A stretch of 34,785 nucleotides of DNA, from the NCBI GenBank assembly GCA_965368585.1, contig CBDUNM010000038.1:1-34785 (forward strand), read 5' to 3'. This DNA is from JARRQB01 sp965368585 (lineage in GTDB: Bacteria > Pseudomonadota > Gammaproteobacteria > Chromatiales > Chromatiaceae). The notes under the pieces are model-generated. The model had not been told where the DNA came from, searched no databases, and saw nothing but the letters and a program-made list of their open reading frames with translations. Positions 1 to 7,975 of the stretch are shown piece after piece (the first letter of the stretch is position 1; each line of letters starts with the position of its first letter). The position numbers were made by a program, and so were the translations under genes.

Positions 1-864
1 CCCCGGGCAAGCGACTGCGGCTCGAACAACAGCACTTTCTAACGAGCTGCTCGCTGCGCGACTTGCTCCGGATACATGAAAACAGCGGCAGCCCGCTGGA
101 CAAGTCCTACGAAAAGCACGCCTGCCAGTTGAACGGCACACACCCGGCGCTGGCGATCCTGTAACTGTTGCGGCTGCCGATCGACGAACGATCCATGGAC
201 TGGGAGGTTGCGTGGGAAGTGACCCGACGGACCTTTTCATATACCAACCCTACCTTGCTTCCGGAGGCAGTTGAAAAATGGTCCATGGAACTTTTCGGCA
301 GCGTGCTCCCGCCGCATCTCGAACTGTTGTGCGACCCGAACAGCCGCTTTCTGGACGAGGTCCGCATTCGCTATCGCGGGCTTGAAGAACAACGGGGCGA
401 GCGGATGTCGTTGATCGAAGGGGACGGCGAGCGCTATGTCCGCATGGCCAATATCGCGTGTGCCGGCAGTCATGCGATCATCCCGGATACTGGTGCAACA
501 TGCAGGCTACAGAGGCGGGCACGATCCGCGAGCATTCTATGGTACGAACCTCGAGTTGAAGCGCGCCCTCGACCGGGTCGGATCCGGTCTCTTCGCCCCT
601 GGAGACCCCGGACTATTCGCCCCCTTCGTCGCGCATTTGTTGAACAACGATCCCGATCTCGTGCTGGCCGATTGCGAGTCGTAAGCCGCCAGACAAGACG
701 CTGTCGTCACTACATGGCTGGATGTCGATCGTCGCACACGGATGTCTGTACTGAACGTCGCGCGCATGGGCCGGTTTTCCTCCGATCGGGCGGTCCGTGA
801 GTACGCGGAGACGATCTGGAGGGTCGAGGCCGTGCCCAATACGGGGCACGTGTCTTCGACATAG
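1..864 (+). pseudogene. glgP: Glycogen/alpha-glucan phosphorylase, degraded and internally deleted
   Basis: Two separated pieces of a glycogen phosphorylase are readable. The first (frame starting at base 3, to 476) reads GKRLRLEQQHF, then QLNGTHPALAI, SYTNPTLLPEAVEKW, RMSLIEGDGERYVRMA and ends at GSHA. These are the family's central conserved blocks. It is broken by an in-frame TAA at 162-164. The second piece (about 510-864, another frame) reads GGHDPRAFYGTNLELKRALD and NDPDLVLAD, then after a TAA at 682-684 RMSVLNVARMGRFSSDRAVREYAETIW, i.e. the normal C-terminus, ending at TAG 862-864. Compared with the family layout as I remember it, about 260 codons between GSHA and the C-terminal block are absent. 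In their place is a 33-bp end of a dispersed mobile repeat (477-509). The N-terminus lies beyond the window edge. The family phosphorolyses alpha-glucans to glucose-1-phosphate using PLP; this copy cannot work. Confidence 0.88.
477..509 (+). mobile_element. Solo end of a dispersed inverted-repeat element, inside glgP
   Basis: The stretch contains GGTGCAACATGCAGGCTA preceded by ATCATCCCGGATACT. Nearly the same string ends the element at 15892-16057 (about 4 differences over 35 bp) and, more loosely, the one at 21618-21878. Only the right end is present; no matching left end is visible upstream in the glgP remnant. It lies exactly between the last phosphorylase codon of the left piece (GSHA) and the first of the right piece. 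Confidence 0.75.
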
Positions 865-920
865 CGAGTCATCGGGCCGGCGAGGATTCTCGTTTGTAAG
901 AGTTGTTAAGAAATGCGTTG

Positions 921-1036
921 GTAAAGCCTCATGTCGGGTGAAGGTTTAAGTGACCGTTTGCTGCAGGGAAGCAGCAGTCGAGCATACAGGGATGTAATCA
1001 CGGCATGTCACTGAAAGCTTTGCCCGGCAAGAGGCA
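921..1036 (+). repeat. Foldable dispersed repeat, short copy
   Basis: This begins GTAAAGCCTCATGTCGGGTG and ends with GCCCGGCAAGAGGCA. It matches, in inverted orientation, the longer copy at 15697-15891. Both outer arms align with few substitutions, and this copy lacks about 79 bp from the middle. The arms can pair: GCCTC with GAGGC, GTCGGGT with GCCCGGC, GTGAC with GTCAC. An inner hairpin GCTGC/GCAGC surrounds AGGGA. No protein is encoded. Together with 865-920 and 1037-1194 it fills the gap before the DHH gene; no other gene is visible there. Confidence 0.7.
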
Positions 1037-1194
1037 TGGGAAACGTGAGGCCTTGATTGTCATTCTCTTGTTATATTGCCAAGTGATACCGGATTCGTTC
1101 TCTATGCCCGAGTAATGGGGACGCCGCTCAACTATGGCTCGCTGTCGCCGCTACGTTTTATTGCTCAATGAAATGACCATAGGATGTGCCGACG

Positions 1195-2157
1195 ATGGAA
1201 GAATCCACAGAGAAATTTCGTCTTATTACGCGTAGCGATTTTGATGGCCTGGTTTGTGCCGTGCTGCTGAAACATCTCGACATGATCGATGACATCAAAT
1301 TCGTTCATCCGAAGGACATGCAGGACGGCAAGATCGATGTCGGTCCGCAGGACATCACGACCAACTTGCCCTACGTCGCCAGCGCACACCTGGTTTTCGA
1401 TCACCACCTGAGCGAGACCTTGCGCAACGCCCCCGGGAGCGGCAATTATATTATCGATCCGCAGGCCCCGTCCGCGGCCCGGGTGGTTTACGACCATTTC
1501 GGCGGTTCCAAGACTTTTCCGGCGGCTTGGAATGACATGATGACGGCGGTCGACAAAGGTGATTCCGCCGATTTCACGTTGTCGGAAATCAAGCACCCGA
1601 AGGGTTGGGTGCTGCTGAACTACCTCATGGATGCACGCACCGGATTGGGCCGTTTCCGTAACTTCCGCATCTCGAACTACCAGTTGATGATGGAACTGAT
1701 CGAGTATTGCGCCGGTCATGGCATCGACGAAATACTTGCCTTGCCGGACGTGAAAGAGCGAGTCGACCTCTATTTTCAGTACGAGGCCGATTTCAAGGAA
1801 CAACTCGAGCGTTGTTCGAGCGTGCATGGTCCGTTGGTGGTTTTGGATCTGCGCGATGAGGAAATCATCTATCCCGGCAATCGGTTTATGATCTATGCGC
1901 TGTTTCCGCAATGCGATATCTCGGTGCATGTATTGTGGGGCCTCAAGCAACAGAACACGGTGTTTGCGGTCGGTAAATCGATTGTCAACCGCGGATCCAA
2001 CGTCAATATCGGCGAACTGATGCTCGAGTATGGCGGTGGCGGCCACGAAGCGGCCGGAACCTGCCAGATCGCCAACGAAAACGCCGAAGAACAGCTCCTA
2101 ACCCTGGTCAAGCGGATAAACAGGGTGGCATCGAACGCCCAGTTCGCGGCTTCCTGA
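1195..2157 (+). CDS. DHH/DHHA1-family phosphoesterase
   Basis: A 320-residue DHH-superfamily phosphoesterase, a group of metal-dependent enzymes that hydrolyse phosphodiesters (nanoRNA, pAp, cyclic dinucleotides) or pyrophosphate. The N-terminal DHH domain shows RSDFDGLVCAVLL (metal-binding Asp motif) and VFDHHLSE (the DHH signature). The C-terminal DHHA1 domain carries GSNVNIGELMLEYGGGGHEAAG with the GGGGH substrate-binding loop. ATG 1195 is preferred because AGGA lies at 1181-1184 with a 10-nt gap. An in-frame GTG at 1186 would leave almost no room for that site. It is transcribed alone: a broken gene and a repeat lie upstream, and a 416-bp gap precedes the por operon. The exact substrate cannot be told from sequence; the overall look is NrnA-like or exopolyphosphatase-like rather than RecJ, which would be much longer. 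Confidence 0.88.
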   Translation: MEESTEKFRLITRSDFDGLVCAVLLKHLDMIDDIKFVHPKDMQDGKIDVGPQDITTNLPYVASAHLVFDHHLSETLRNAPGSGNYIIDPQAPSAARVVYDHFGGSKTFPAAWNDMMTAVDKGDSADFTLSEIKHPKGWVLLNYLMDARTGLGRFRNFRISNYQLMMELIEYCAGHGIDEILALPDVKERVDLYFQYEADFKEQLERCSSVHGPLVVLDLRDEEIIYPGNRFMIYALFPQCDISVHVLWGLKQQNTVFAVGKSIVNRGSNVNIGELMLEYGGGGHEAAGTCQIANENAEEQLLTLVKRINRVASNAQFAAS

Positions 2158-2158
2158 T

Positions 2159-2188
2159 CAAATTGCGCCGGGCGCGTGCGCAGATTTG
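2159..2188 (+). terminator. Possible terminator hairpin after the DHH gene
   Basis: CAAATTGCGC (2159-2168) can pair with GCGCAGATTTG (2178-2188), with one bulge and a GC-rich loop, directly after the TGA at 2155-2157. There is no clear T run, so factor-independent termination is uncertain. Confidence 0.35.
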
Positions 2189-2471
2189 CCAGGGCCGCGC
2201 CCGCCGGCCCGGCCCGTAGCCTCGGTTCCCGTACGGCATTCGCTGCCGTGCGCGTGACCACTACCCTGAGAAAAACAATGTAGAAGAAGCCGCGGTCATG
2301 AGATGTGGTGACCGGCTTCAATTGCGGAGCGGCGCACGCCTGGCGAGGTGCGGCTGTTCTGTAGCGGCGTATCGCGCACCCTCGCTACTCGGCTTCCCCC
2401 TGGCGGTGTTTGACTGAAAGTCTTTTTCACGCGGTTAAGATTTGGTACCTGTAGAATTTGACCACGCAAAG

Positions 2472-2518
2472 GGCTAAAGTCGATTTGTTTTAAACCTCGG
2501 TAGTTGCTAGCTTTAGCC
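2472..2518 (+). promoter_or_regulatory. Leader of the por operon with a pairing stem
   Basis: GGCTAAAG (2472-2479) and CTTTAGCC (2511-2518) form a perfect 8-bp inverted repeat with a 31-nt AT-richer loop, 55 bp before the porG start. The gap 2158-2573 holds no gene on either strand. I could not choose a convincing sigma-70 promoter: the AT-rich stretch 2408-2465 is the likely place. The ribosome binding site is strong (GGAGAGGAAGG just before ATG 2574). The stem could be a leader-RNA hairpin or a protein-binding site. Confidence 0.35.
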
Positions 2519-2573
2519 GCGGGGAACTCAACCGGCGGCGCTTGGCCGTCAGCATCCACTCGGAGAGGAAGGT

Positions 2574-3158
2574 ATGTTCCAGGTGCGTATACATGGCCGT
2601 GGCGGGCAGGGCGTGGTCTCCGCGGCGGAGATGCTCTCGGTTGCCGGATTCCTCGAAGGTAAGCACACGCAGGCCTTCCCCAGTTTCGGATCGGAACGGA
2701 TGGGCGCGCCGGTGATGGCCTTTTGCAGGATCGACGACCAGGAGATCCGGTTGCGCGAACCTGTGATGACACCCGATGCCCTGATCATTCAAGACACGAC
2801 GCTGCTGCATCAGGTCAATCTGTTCGAGGGCATTTCGGCCAAAGGCTTCGTGCTGATCAATTCCACTCGCACAATCGTGGAACTGGGCCTCGAAGACTTC
2901 ACCAGCGCCTATCCGAACACCCGGGTGCTGACGGTGCCCGCATCACAGCTGGCGGTGGACCACGTCGGCCGACCCTTGCCCAATGCCGCGCTGCTCGGCG
3001 GTTTCGCGGCCCTTACCGGCGTCATCCAGCTGTCGTCGGTGGTTGCGGCAATCGAACAGAAATTCAAGTCCAAGGTGGCGGCGGGAAATCGCGCCGCGGC
3101 GCGCGCGGCCTACCAGGCGGTCGAAACAATGACCACGGGAGAATCTGCTCCATGCTGA
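2574..3158 (+). CDS. porG: 2-oxoacid:ferredoxin oxidoreductase, gamma subunit
   Basis: A 194-residue gamma subunit (catalytic domain III) of the pyruvate/2-oxoacid:ferredoxin oxidoreductase family. The start shows the signature IHGRGGQGVVSAAEML, followed by AFPSFGSERMGAPV and LPNAALLGGFAALTG, all typical of PorG. The domain contributes to CoA binding and subunit contact in the cytoplasmic complex that interconverts pyruvate (or another 2-oxoacid) plus CoA with acyl-CoA, CO2 and reduced ferredoxin. It has a near-ideal ribosome binding site (GGAGAGGAAGG) and is the first gene of four. Its end overlaps the porA start by 7 nt (ATG at 3152, TGA at 3156-3158), indicating translational coupling. Which 2-oxoacid is used is not decided by this subunit. 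Confidence 0.9.
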   Translation: MFQVRIHGRGGQGVVSAAEMLSVAGFLEGKHTQAFPSFGSERMGAPVMAFCRIDDQEIRLREPVMTPDALIIQDTTLLHQVNLFEGISAKGFVLINSTRTIVELGLEDFTSAYPNTRVLTVPASQLAVDHVGRPLPNAALLGGFAALTGVIQLSSVVAAIEQKFKSKVAAGNRAAARAAYQAVETMTTGESAPC

Positions 3159-4405
3159 AACAAATCGAAGGGTCACGCGCGGTTGCCGAGGCCGTTGCTT
3201 TGGCCCGACCCGAGGTGATTTGCGCCTATCCGATCACCCCGCAGACCCATATCGTCGAAAATCTCGGTCAGATGGTAAAGACCGGCGAAATCGCGAACTG
3301 CGAATACGTCAATGTCGAATCCGAATTCGCTGCGTTGTCGGTGGCCATCGGCGCCTGTGCCACGGGCGCCCGCGCTTACACCGCAACAGCCAGCCAGGGG
3401 TTGCTGTACATGGCCGAGGCGGTGTACAACGCCTCCGGTCTCGGATTGCCGATTGTGATGACGATCGGCAACCGCGCCATCGGCGCTCCGATCAATATCT
3501 GGAACGACCAGCAGGACAGCATGTCCATGCGCGACGCCGGCTGGATTCAACTCTATGCCGAGACCAATCAAGAGGCGGTCGATCTGCATATCCAGGCCGT
3601 GCGGCTGGCCGAAGAGTTGTCGGTTCCCGTGATGGTGTGCGTCGACGGTTTTATTCTCACGCACGCCTTCGAGCGCGTCGACATCCCCACGCAGGCGCAG
3701 GTTGACGCCTTTGTGCCGCCTTACGAACCACGCCAGGTGCTGGACCCGGCGGAGCCGGTAACCATCGGCGCCATGGTGGGCCCCGAAGCCTTCACCGAAG
3801 TCCGCTACCTGGCCCACTACCGGCAGATGCAGGCGTTGTGGCTGATACCGGAACTGGCGGAAGAATTCGAACGCGATTTTGGTCGGGCCTCCGGGGGTCT
3901 GCTGCACGACTACCGCACCGAAGATGCGCAAACGCTGGTTATCGCGCTCGGTTCGGTCAACGGCACCATCAAAGACGTCGTCGACCAGATGCGCAACGAA
4001 GGGATTGCGATAGGTTCGGTCAGCATCACGTCGTTCCGGCCGTTTCCGGCGAAGCGTTTGCGCGAGGTCGTCCAGCATGCGAAGCGCGTCGTGGTGATCG
4101 AGAAATCGCTCGCGGTCGGGATCGGCGGCATCGTGTCCATGGATGTCCGCATGGCCGTGTCCGGTACGGCGCTGCAGGTTTTCACCGTAGTCGCCGGCCT
4201 GGGCGGCCGGGCGATCACCCAGGCTTCGTTGCGGGAGGTGTTGTCGAAGGGTCACCGGGATGCGCTGCAGCGTTTGACGTTCCTCGATTTGAGACACGAC
4301 GTCATCCACCGAGAAATCGAGCGCCTGGAAACCCAACGCCGATCGGGTCCGATCGCCGAAAACATTCTGCGCGACCTCGGTAGTGTCGCAGACCATATTG
4401 GATGA
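3152..4405 (+). CDS. porA: 2-oxoacid:ferredoxin oxidoreductase, alpha subunit
   Basis: A 417-residue alpha subunit of the multi-subunit 2-oxoacid oxidoreductase. The N-terminal pyrimidine-binding domain carries AYPITPQTHIVE and VNVESEFAALSVAIGA, then TATASQGLLYMAEAVY and IWNDQQDSMSMRDAGW. The C-terminal transketolase-C-like domain runs from about residue 255 to GLGGRAIT near residue 350. The start is ATG 3152, inside the end of porG. The reading frame stays open further upstream, but that part overlaps porG and is not family-like. With the gamma and beta subunits it makes the TPP-dependent catalytic core. Alternative assignment: the alpha subunit of a phenylglyoxylate or related aryl-2-oxoacid enzyme (PadG), which shares the fold and operon style. 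Confidence 0.9.
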   Translation: MLKQIEGSRAVAEAVALARPEVICAYPITPQTHIVENLGQMVKTGEIANCEYVNVESEFAALSVAIGACATGARAYTATASQGLLYMAEAVYNASGLGLPIVMTIGNRAIGAPINIWNDQQDSMSMRDAGWIQLYAETNQEAVDLHIQAVRLAEELSVPVMVCVDGFILTHAFERVDIPTQAQVDAFVPPYEPRQVLDPAEPVTIGAMVGPEAFTEVRYLAHYRQMQALWLIPELAEEFERDFGRASGGLLHDYRTEDAQTLVIALGSVNGTIKDVVDQMRNEGIAIGSVSITSFRPFPAKRLREVVQHAKRVVVIEKSLAVGIGGIVSMDVRMAVSGTALQVFTVVAGLGGRAITQASLREVLSKGHRDALQRLTFLDLRHDVIHREIERLETQRRSGPIAENILRDLGSVADHIG

Positions 4406-4417
4406 CGGAGCAAGCGC

Positions 4418-5422
4418 ATGAGATCGTCACATGTTAAGTTCTACCAGACCGGCACTTTTACGGTGGGCAATCGGCTGCTCGAAGAAGTCGATCGGTCGGT
4501 GCAATCCGCTCTGGAACGCACCAATTCGCTGAATTCCGGCCATCGCGCTTGTCAGGGTTGCGGCGAGGCATTGGGCGCGCGCTACGCCATCGACGCCGCC
4601 ATGCGGGCGTCCGACAACCGCCTGATAGCGGCCAATGCCACGGGATGTCTCGAGGTGTTTTCGACGCCTTACCCGGAGACCTCCTGGCAGGTGCCCTGGA
4701 TACATTCCCTGTTCGGCAACACCGCCGCGGTTGCCACCGGCGTGGCGGCGGCGTTGAAGGTCAAGGGCCGCACCGATACGCGGGTGGTCGCCCAGGGTGG
4801 CGATGGCGGAACCACCGATATCGGCTTTGGTTGCCTGTCGGGTATGTTCGAGCGTAACGACGACGTGCTGTACATCTGTTACGACAACGAAGCGTACATG
4901 AACACCGGCGTGCAACGCTCGTCGGCAACGCCGCCGGCGGCACGCACCGCCACCACCATGGCGATCGGCGCGGAACCGGGCAACCGTTTCGGGCAGGGCA
5001 AGAACGTGCCGCTCATCGCCATGGCGCACGAGATCCCATATGTGGCCACGGCGTCGGTTGCCGACGTGCGCGACCTGGAGGCCAAGGTGACCAAGGCAAT
5101 GTCGATTCACGGCGCCCGTTATGTCCACATACTGGTACCTTGCCCATTGGGTTGGGGCTCGGCGCCGCAAGATACCGTGAAGCTGGCCCGCTTGGCGACC
5201 GAATCCGGTCTGTTCCCGGTGTTCGAGGCGGAGCACGGTGAAATCACCGACCGGCGGACGATTCGTCGACAGGTTCCGGTCGTGGAGTATCTGAAGTTGC
5301 AAAAACGATTTGCCCACTTGTTCAGTCCGAAGTTACAAACAGAGGTACTGGTCAAGCTGCAGGCGATAGCGGACCGGAATATACGCCGCTTCGGTCTCGT
5401 GCACAGAGAGGACGAGCAATGA
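4418..5422 (+). CDS. porB: 2-oxoacid:ferredoxin oxidoreductase, beta (TPP) subunit
   Basis: A 334-residue beta subunit that binds thiamine pyrophosphate and a [4Fe-4S] cluster. Visible motifs are HRACQGCGEALGAR (cluster cysteines C45 and C48), NATGCLEVFSTPYPETSW, QGGDGGTTDIGFGCLSGMFER (TPP/Mg binding, GDGG) and CYDNEAYMNTGVQRSSATP, all closely like PorB. A further conserved cysteine region, HILVPCPLGW, follows. GGAG at 4407-4410 precedes ATG 4418 by 7 nt. The gene starts 12 bp after porA and overlaps the next by 4 nt (ATGA). The C-terminus (PVVEYLKLQKRFAHL) is the usual PorB tail. It forms the active site with PorA; electrons go to the ferredoxin domain carried by the next gene. Confidence 0.9.
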   Translation: MRSSHVKFYQTGTFTVGNRLLEEVDRSVQSALERTNSLNSGHRACQGCGEALGARYAIDAAMRASDNRLIAANATGCLEVFSTPYPETSWQVPWIHSLFGNTAAVATGVAAALKVKGRTDTRVVAQGGDGGTTDIGFGCLSGMFERNDDVLYICYDNEAYMNTGVQRSSATPPAARTATTMAIGAEPGNRFGQGKNVPLIAMAHEIPYVATASVADVRDLEAKVTKAMSIHGARYVHILVPCPLGWGSAPQDTVKLARLATESGLFPVFEAEHGEITDRRTIRRQVPVVEYLKLQKRFAHLFSPKLQTEVLVKLQAIADRNIRRFGLVHREDEQ

Positions 5423-7044
5423 CCAAACCCTACGCGATTACTCTTGACGTTGGCTCCAGTCTGGCCAATCACACGGGCTCCTGGCGTACCGAGCGGCCGG
5501 TCTATCTCGACCGCCTGCCGCCTTGCAACGCGGCGTGCCCGGCGGGTGAAAACATCCAGCAGTGGCTGTTTTACGCCGAAGAGGGTAACTACAAAGCCGC
5601 TTGGCATGTGCTCGTGCGCGACAATCCGTTGGCCGCCATTATGGGACGGGTGTGTTTTCACCCGTGCGAAACGGCTTGCAACCGCGGCCAACTAGACGAA
5701 TCGGTGGGGATCAATGCGGTCGAGCGCTTTCTGGGTGACGAGGCCGGCAAACACGGCTGGCAGTTCGAGCCGGTCGTCGCCGATACGGACAAGCGTGTGA
5801 TGGTGGTGGGGTCCGGTCCGGCAGGATTGTCGGCGGCCTATCATCTGCGCCGTATCGGCCACTCCGTGGTGCTGTTCGAAGCAGAGCCGGCTGCAGGCGG
5901 CATGATGCGGTATGGCATACCGCAGTACCGGCTGCCGCGCGCGATCCTGGACGGTGAAATTCAACGCATCCTTAACATGGATGTCGAACTCAGACTCAAC
6001 ACCCGGGTCGACGATATTCAGGCGACGATGCAGAAAGAAGGCTTCGATGCCTGCTTTCTCGGCGTCGGTGCGCAAATCGGCAAACGCGCCTACATACCGG
6101 CGGGTGATGCCGGCAAGATCACGGACGCGGTTGCCGTGTTGCATGAAATGGCGGGGGCGGACAAACCGCTGTTGGGGCGCCGCGTCGTCGTCTACGGCGG
6201 CGGCAATACCGCGATCGATGTCGCGCGCACGGCACGGCGGCTGGGCGCGGAAGAATCGATCGTCGTTTACCGGCGGACGCGGGAGAAGATGCCGGCCCAC
6301 AGTCATGAGGTCAAGGAGGCGCTGGAAGAGGGCGTCAAGCTCAAGTGGTTGAGCACCATCGCCAGCGCCGGGCAGGAAAGCATCACGATCGAAAAGATGG
6401 CGCTGGACGAGAACGGCTTCCCGCAACCGACCGGCGAGTACGAGATCATGGAAGCCGACTCCGTAGTCCTGGCGCTGGGACAGGACGTCGATCTCCAACT
6501 GCTCGACAACCTGCCGGATCTGAGTATCGACAACGGCATCGTGCAGGTCGGACCCGATCAGATGACCGGTCACCCGGGTATCTTCGCCGGCGGCGACATG
6601 ACCGGCGGCGAGCGCACCGTGACAGTCGCTGTGGGCCACGGCAAGAAGGCGGCGCTGGCCATCGATGCCTATCTGCGTAACCAAACCTACAAGGCGCCCG
6701 CCAAACACGAACTTGCGACCTTCGATCGGCTGAATACCTGGTATTACTCAGACGCACCCAAGACCATACGCCCGACGCTCGACATTATCCGCCGGCAGTC
6801 GACGTTCGATGAAGTGCTCGGTGGTCTGGACGAAGCCAACGCACTGTACGAAGCGCGCCGGTGTATGTCGTGTGGCAACTGTTTCGAATGCGACACCTGC
6901 TACGGTGTTTGTCCGGACAACGCCGTCATCAAGCTTGGGCCGGGCAAGCGGTTCGAATTCAAGTACGATTATTGCAAGGGCTGCGGGTTGTGCGTCGCGG
7001 AGTGTCCCTGCGGTGCGATTCGGATGGAGCCCGAGCCTGGTTAG
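5419..7044 (+). CDS. GltD-like NAD(P)H flavoprotein fused to a 2[4Fe-4S] ferredoxin domain
   Basis: A 541-residue fusion. The N-terminal Fe-S domain of GltD type shows C36/C40 and C79/C83/C87 (CNAACPAGENIQQW and CFHPCETACNRG). The FAD-binding fold follows with MVVGSGPAGLSAAYHL (about 128-143), and an NAD(P)H-binding fold with VVVYGGGNTAIDVA (about 256-270). FAD closure is at GIFAGGDMTGG. From about residue 481 comes a ferredoxin-like domain: CMSCGNCFECDTCYGVCP and CKGCGLCVAECPCGAI. Standard GltD proteins lack this tail; it replaces the separate delta (PorD) subunit, which is missing from the operon. The gene overlaps porB by ATGA. Inference: it passes electrons between the TPP core and NAD(P)H, as PadH does in phenylglyoxylate:NAD+ oxidoreductase. 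Cofactor preference (NADH or NADPH) cannot be read safely. Confidence 0.88.
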   Translation: MTKPYAITLDVGSSLANHTGSWRTERPVYLDRLPPCNAACPAGENIQQWLFYAEEGNYKAAWHVLVRDNPLAAIMGRVCFHPCETACNRGQLDESVGINAVERFLGDEAGKHGWQFEPVVADTDKRVMVVGSGPAGLSAAYHLRRIGHSVVLFEAEPAAGGMMRYGIPQYRLPRAILDGEIQRILNMDVELRLNTRVDDIQATMQKEGFDACFLGVGAQIGKRAYIPAGDAGKITDAVAVLHEMAGADKPLLGRRVVVYGGGNTAIDVARTARRLGAEESIVVYRRTREKMPAHSHEVKEALEEGVKLKWLSTIASAGQESITIEKMALDENGFPQPTGEYEIMEADSVVLALGQDVDLQLLDNLPDLSIDNGIVQVGPDQMTGHPGIFAGGDMTGGERTVTVAVGHGKKAALAIDAYLRNQTYKAPAKHELATFDRLNTWYYSDAPKTIRPTLDIIRRQSTFDEVLGGLDEANALYEARRCMSCGNCFECDTCYGVCPDNAVIKLGPGKRFEFKYDYCKGCGLCVAECPCGAIRMEPEPG

Positions 7045-7083
7045 TGTTGACCGGCGCGTTGAAACCGAACGGCAGGTAAGGGG

Positions 7084-7791
7084 TCACTTCTCTTCCATAC
7101 CGTCTTGCTTCTTCAGCTGATCAAAGCTATTTACAATCGTGGTGTTCGGATCGACCTTGGCGATTGCGCGCACCATGTCGTGCAGTGAGAGCAGCGATTT
7201 GGTCGCCATTTTCTCGAATACCCGACGGCGGTAGCCCTCGATGGTTCGTTGACTGATACCCAACTTCGACCCCATACCCTTACTGGAGTACCCGGCGACC
7301 AGCAGTCCCAGCACAACGCGTTCCCGAGGCGTCAGGCGATCGTAGCGCCGTTGAATCGAGGATTGCTCAAGCGCAACGGCTCGTTGCCGCCTATCGACGT
7401 CCAGCGCCTGCCGGATTCGCTCGAGCAGGACCTCTTTACCCGCCGGTTTTTCGATAAAATCGATCGCGCCCTGGTTAAATGCCCGGATGGTTTTGGAAAC
7501 ATTCGCGCTCCCGCTCAGAAAGACGACCGGGATTTCCAGCTGCCGCGCGGACAACAACGCCTGAAGCTCAAGTCCATCGATATCCGGCAGGCCGATGTCC
7601 AGGAGCAGGCAGCCGGGCGTCTCCCGTCGGTAGGCATCGAGAAACGCCGTTGCCGTCGGGTAGGCCCGCGCGGCAATGCCTTCACTCAGCAACAGTTGAA
7701 CCAGGGTTTCACGTATCACGGCGTCGTCATCCACCCCGAACACCACAGGGTTTTCGTCGCGGATATCATTGTGTTCGTCGGGTATGTTCAT
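7084..7791 (-). CDS. NarL/FixJ-type response regulator
   Basis: A 235-residue two-component regulator. The receiver domain has acidic residues D21-D23, the phospho-acceptor D65 (LLLDIGLPD), S93 and K115 (EKPAG). The C-terminal LuxR-type helix-turn-helix (about 150-212) reads LTPRERVVLGLLVAG, then GISQRTIEGYRRRVFEKM. The receiver is FixJ/TodT-like. No histidine kinase is adjacent, and it converges on the por operon with 39 bp between stop codons. Oddly, the base next to its start codon is the edge of a MITE-like element, so the native promoter and ribosome site are displaced or supplied by the element (AGG from its terminal repeat lies 5 nt before ATG). It may be a transcription factor for por or other local genes, but this is not shown. 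Confidence 0.87.
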   Translation of the reverse strand: MNIPDEHNDIRDENPVVFGVDDDAVIRETLVQLLLSEGIAARAYPTATAFLDAYRRETPGCLLLDIGLPDIDGLELQALLSARQLEIPVVFLSGSANVSKTIRAFNQGAIDFIEKPAGKEVLLERIRQALDVDRRQRAVALEQSSIQRRYDRLTPRERVVLGLLVAGYSSKGMGSKLGISQRTIEGYRRRVFEKMATKSLLSLHDMVRAIAKVDPNTTIVNSFDQLKKQDGMEEK

Positions 7792-7975
7792 TAGGGCCTG
7801 TTAGCACGATGCGGATGCCCAGCGTTGGAGAGCCAACCCGAGGGGACGGGGCCATTTTTCCCCAGGGAGCGTTTCACCTGCACTCACGTGCGGCAAGTAC
7901 ACTTCGCTCATGTGTCTTGCCCTGAGTAAAAATGGCCGCCGTCGATGGGCCCTCGCATCGTGTTAACAGGCCCTA
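7792..7975. mobile_element. MITE-like element with 22-bp terminal inverted repeats
   Basis: The left end reads TAGGGCCTGTTAGCACGATG. The right end, read on the other strand, is identical except for A in place of G at position 13, and both continue with CG. A second nested inverted pair, GGCCATTTTT (7851-7860) and AAAAATGGCC (7929-7938), lies inside. It is 184 bp with no coding capacity. The flanks TTAG and CTAG resemble the YTAR target of some IS5-group elements, so a non-autonomous IS5-like origin is possible. It sits directly against the start codon of the minus-strand response regulator. Confidence 0.8.

Noticed and set aside
436..684. Separate small gene in the glgP remnant
   Set aside because: From about residue 26 its protein is the C-terminal block of glycogen phosphorylase, so it is part of the pseudogene.
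921..1036. Integron attC site
   Set aside because: The element folds like one, but the RYYYAAC/GTTRRRY core boxes are not at its ends and no integrase is nearby.
2723..3151. N-terminal extension of the porA frame
   Set aside because: The frame is open upstream but overlaps porG and lacks any PorA similarity. The family start is MLKQIEGSRAVAEA at 3152.
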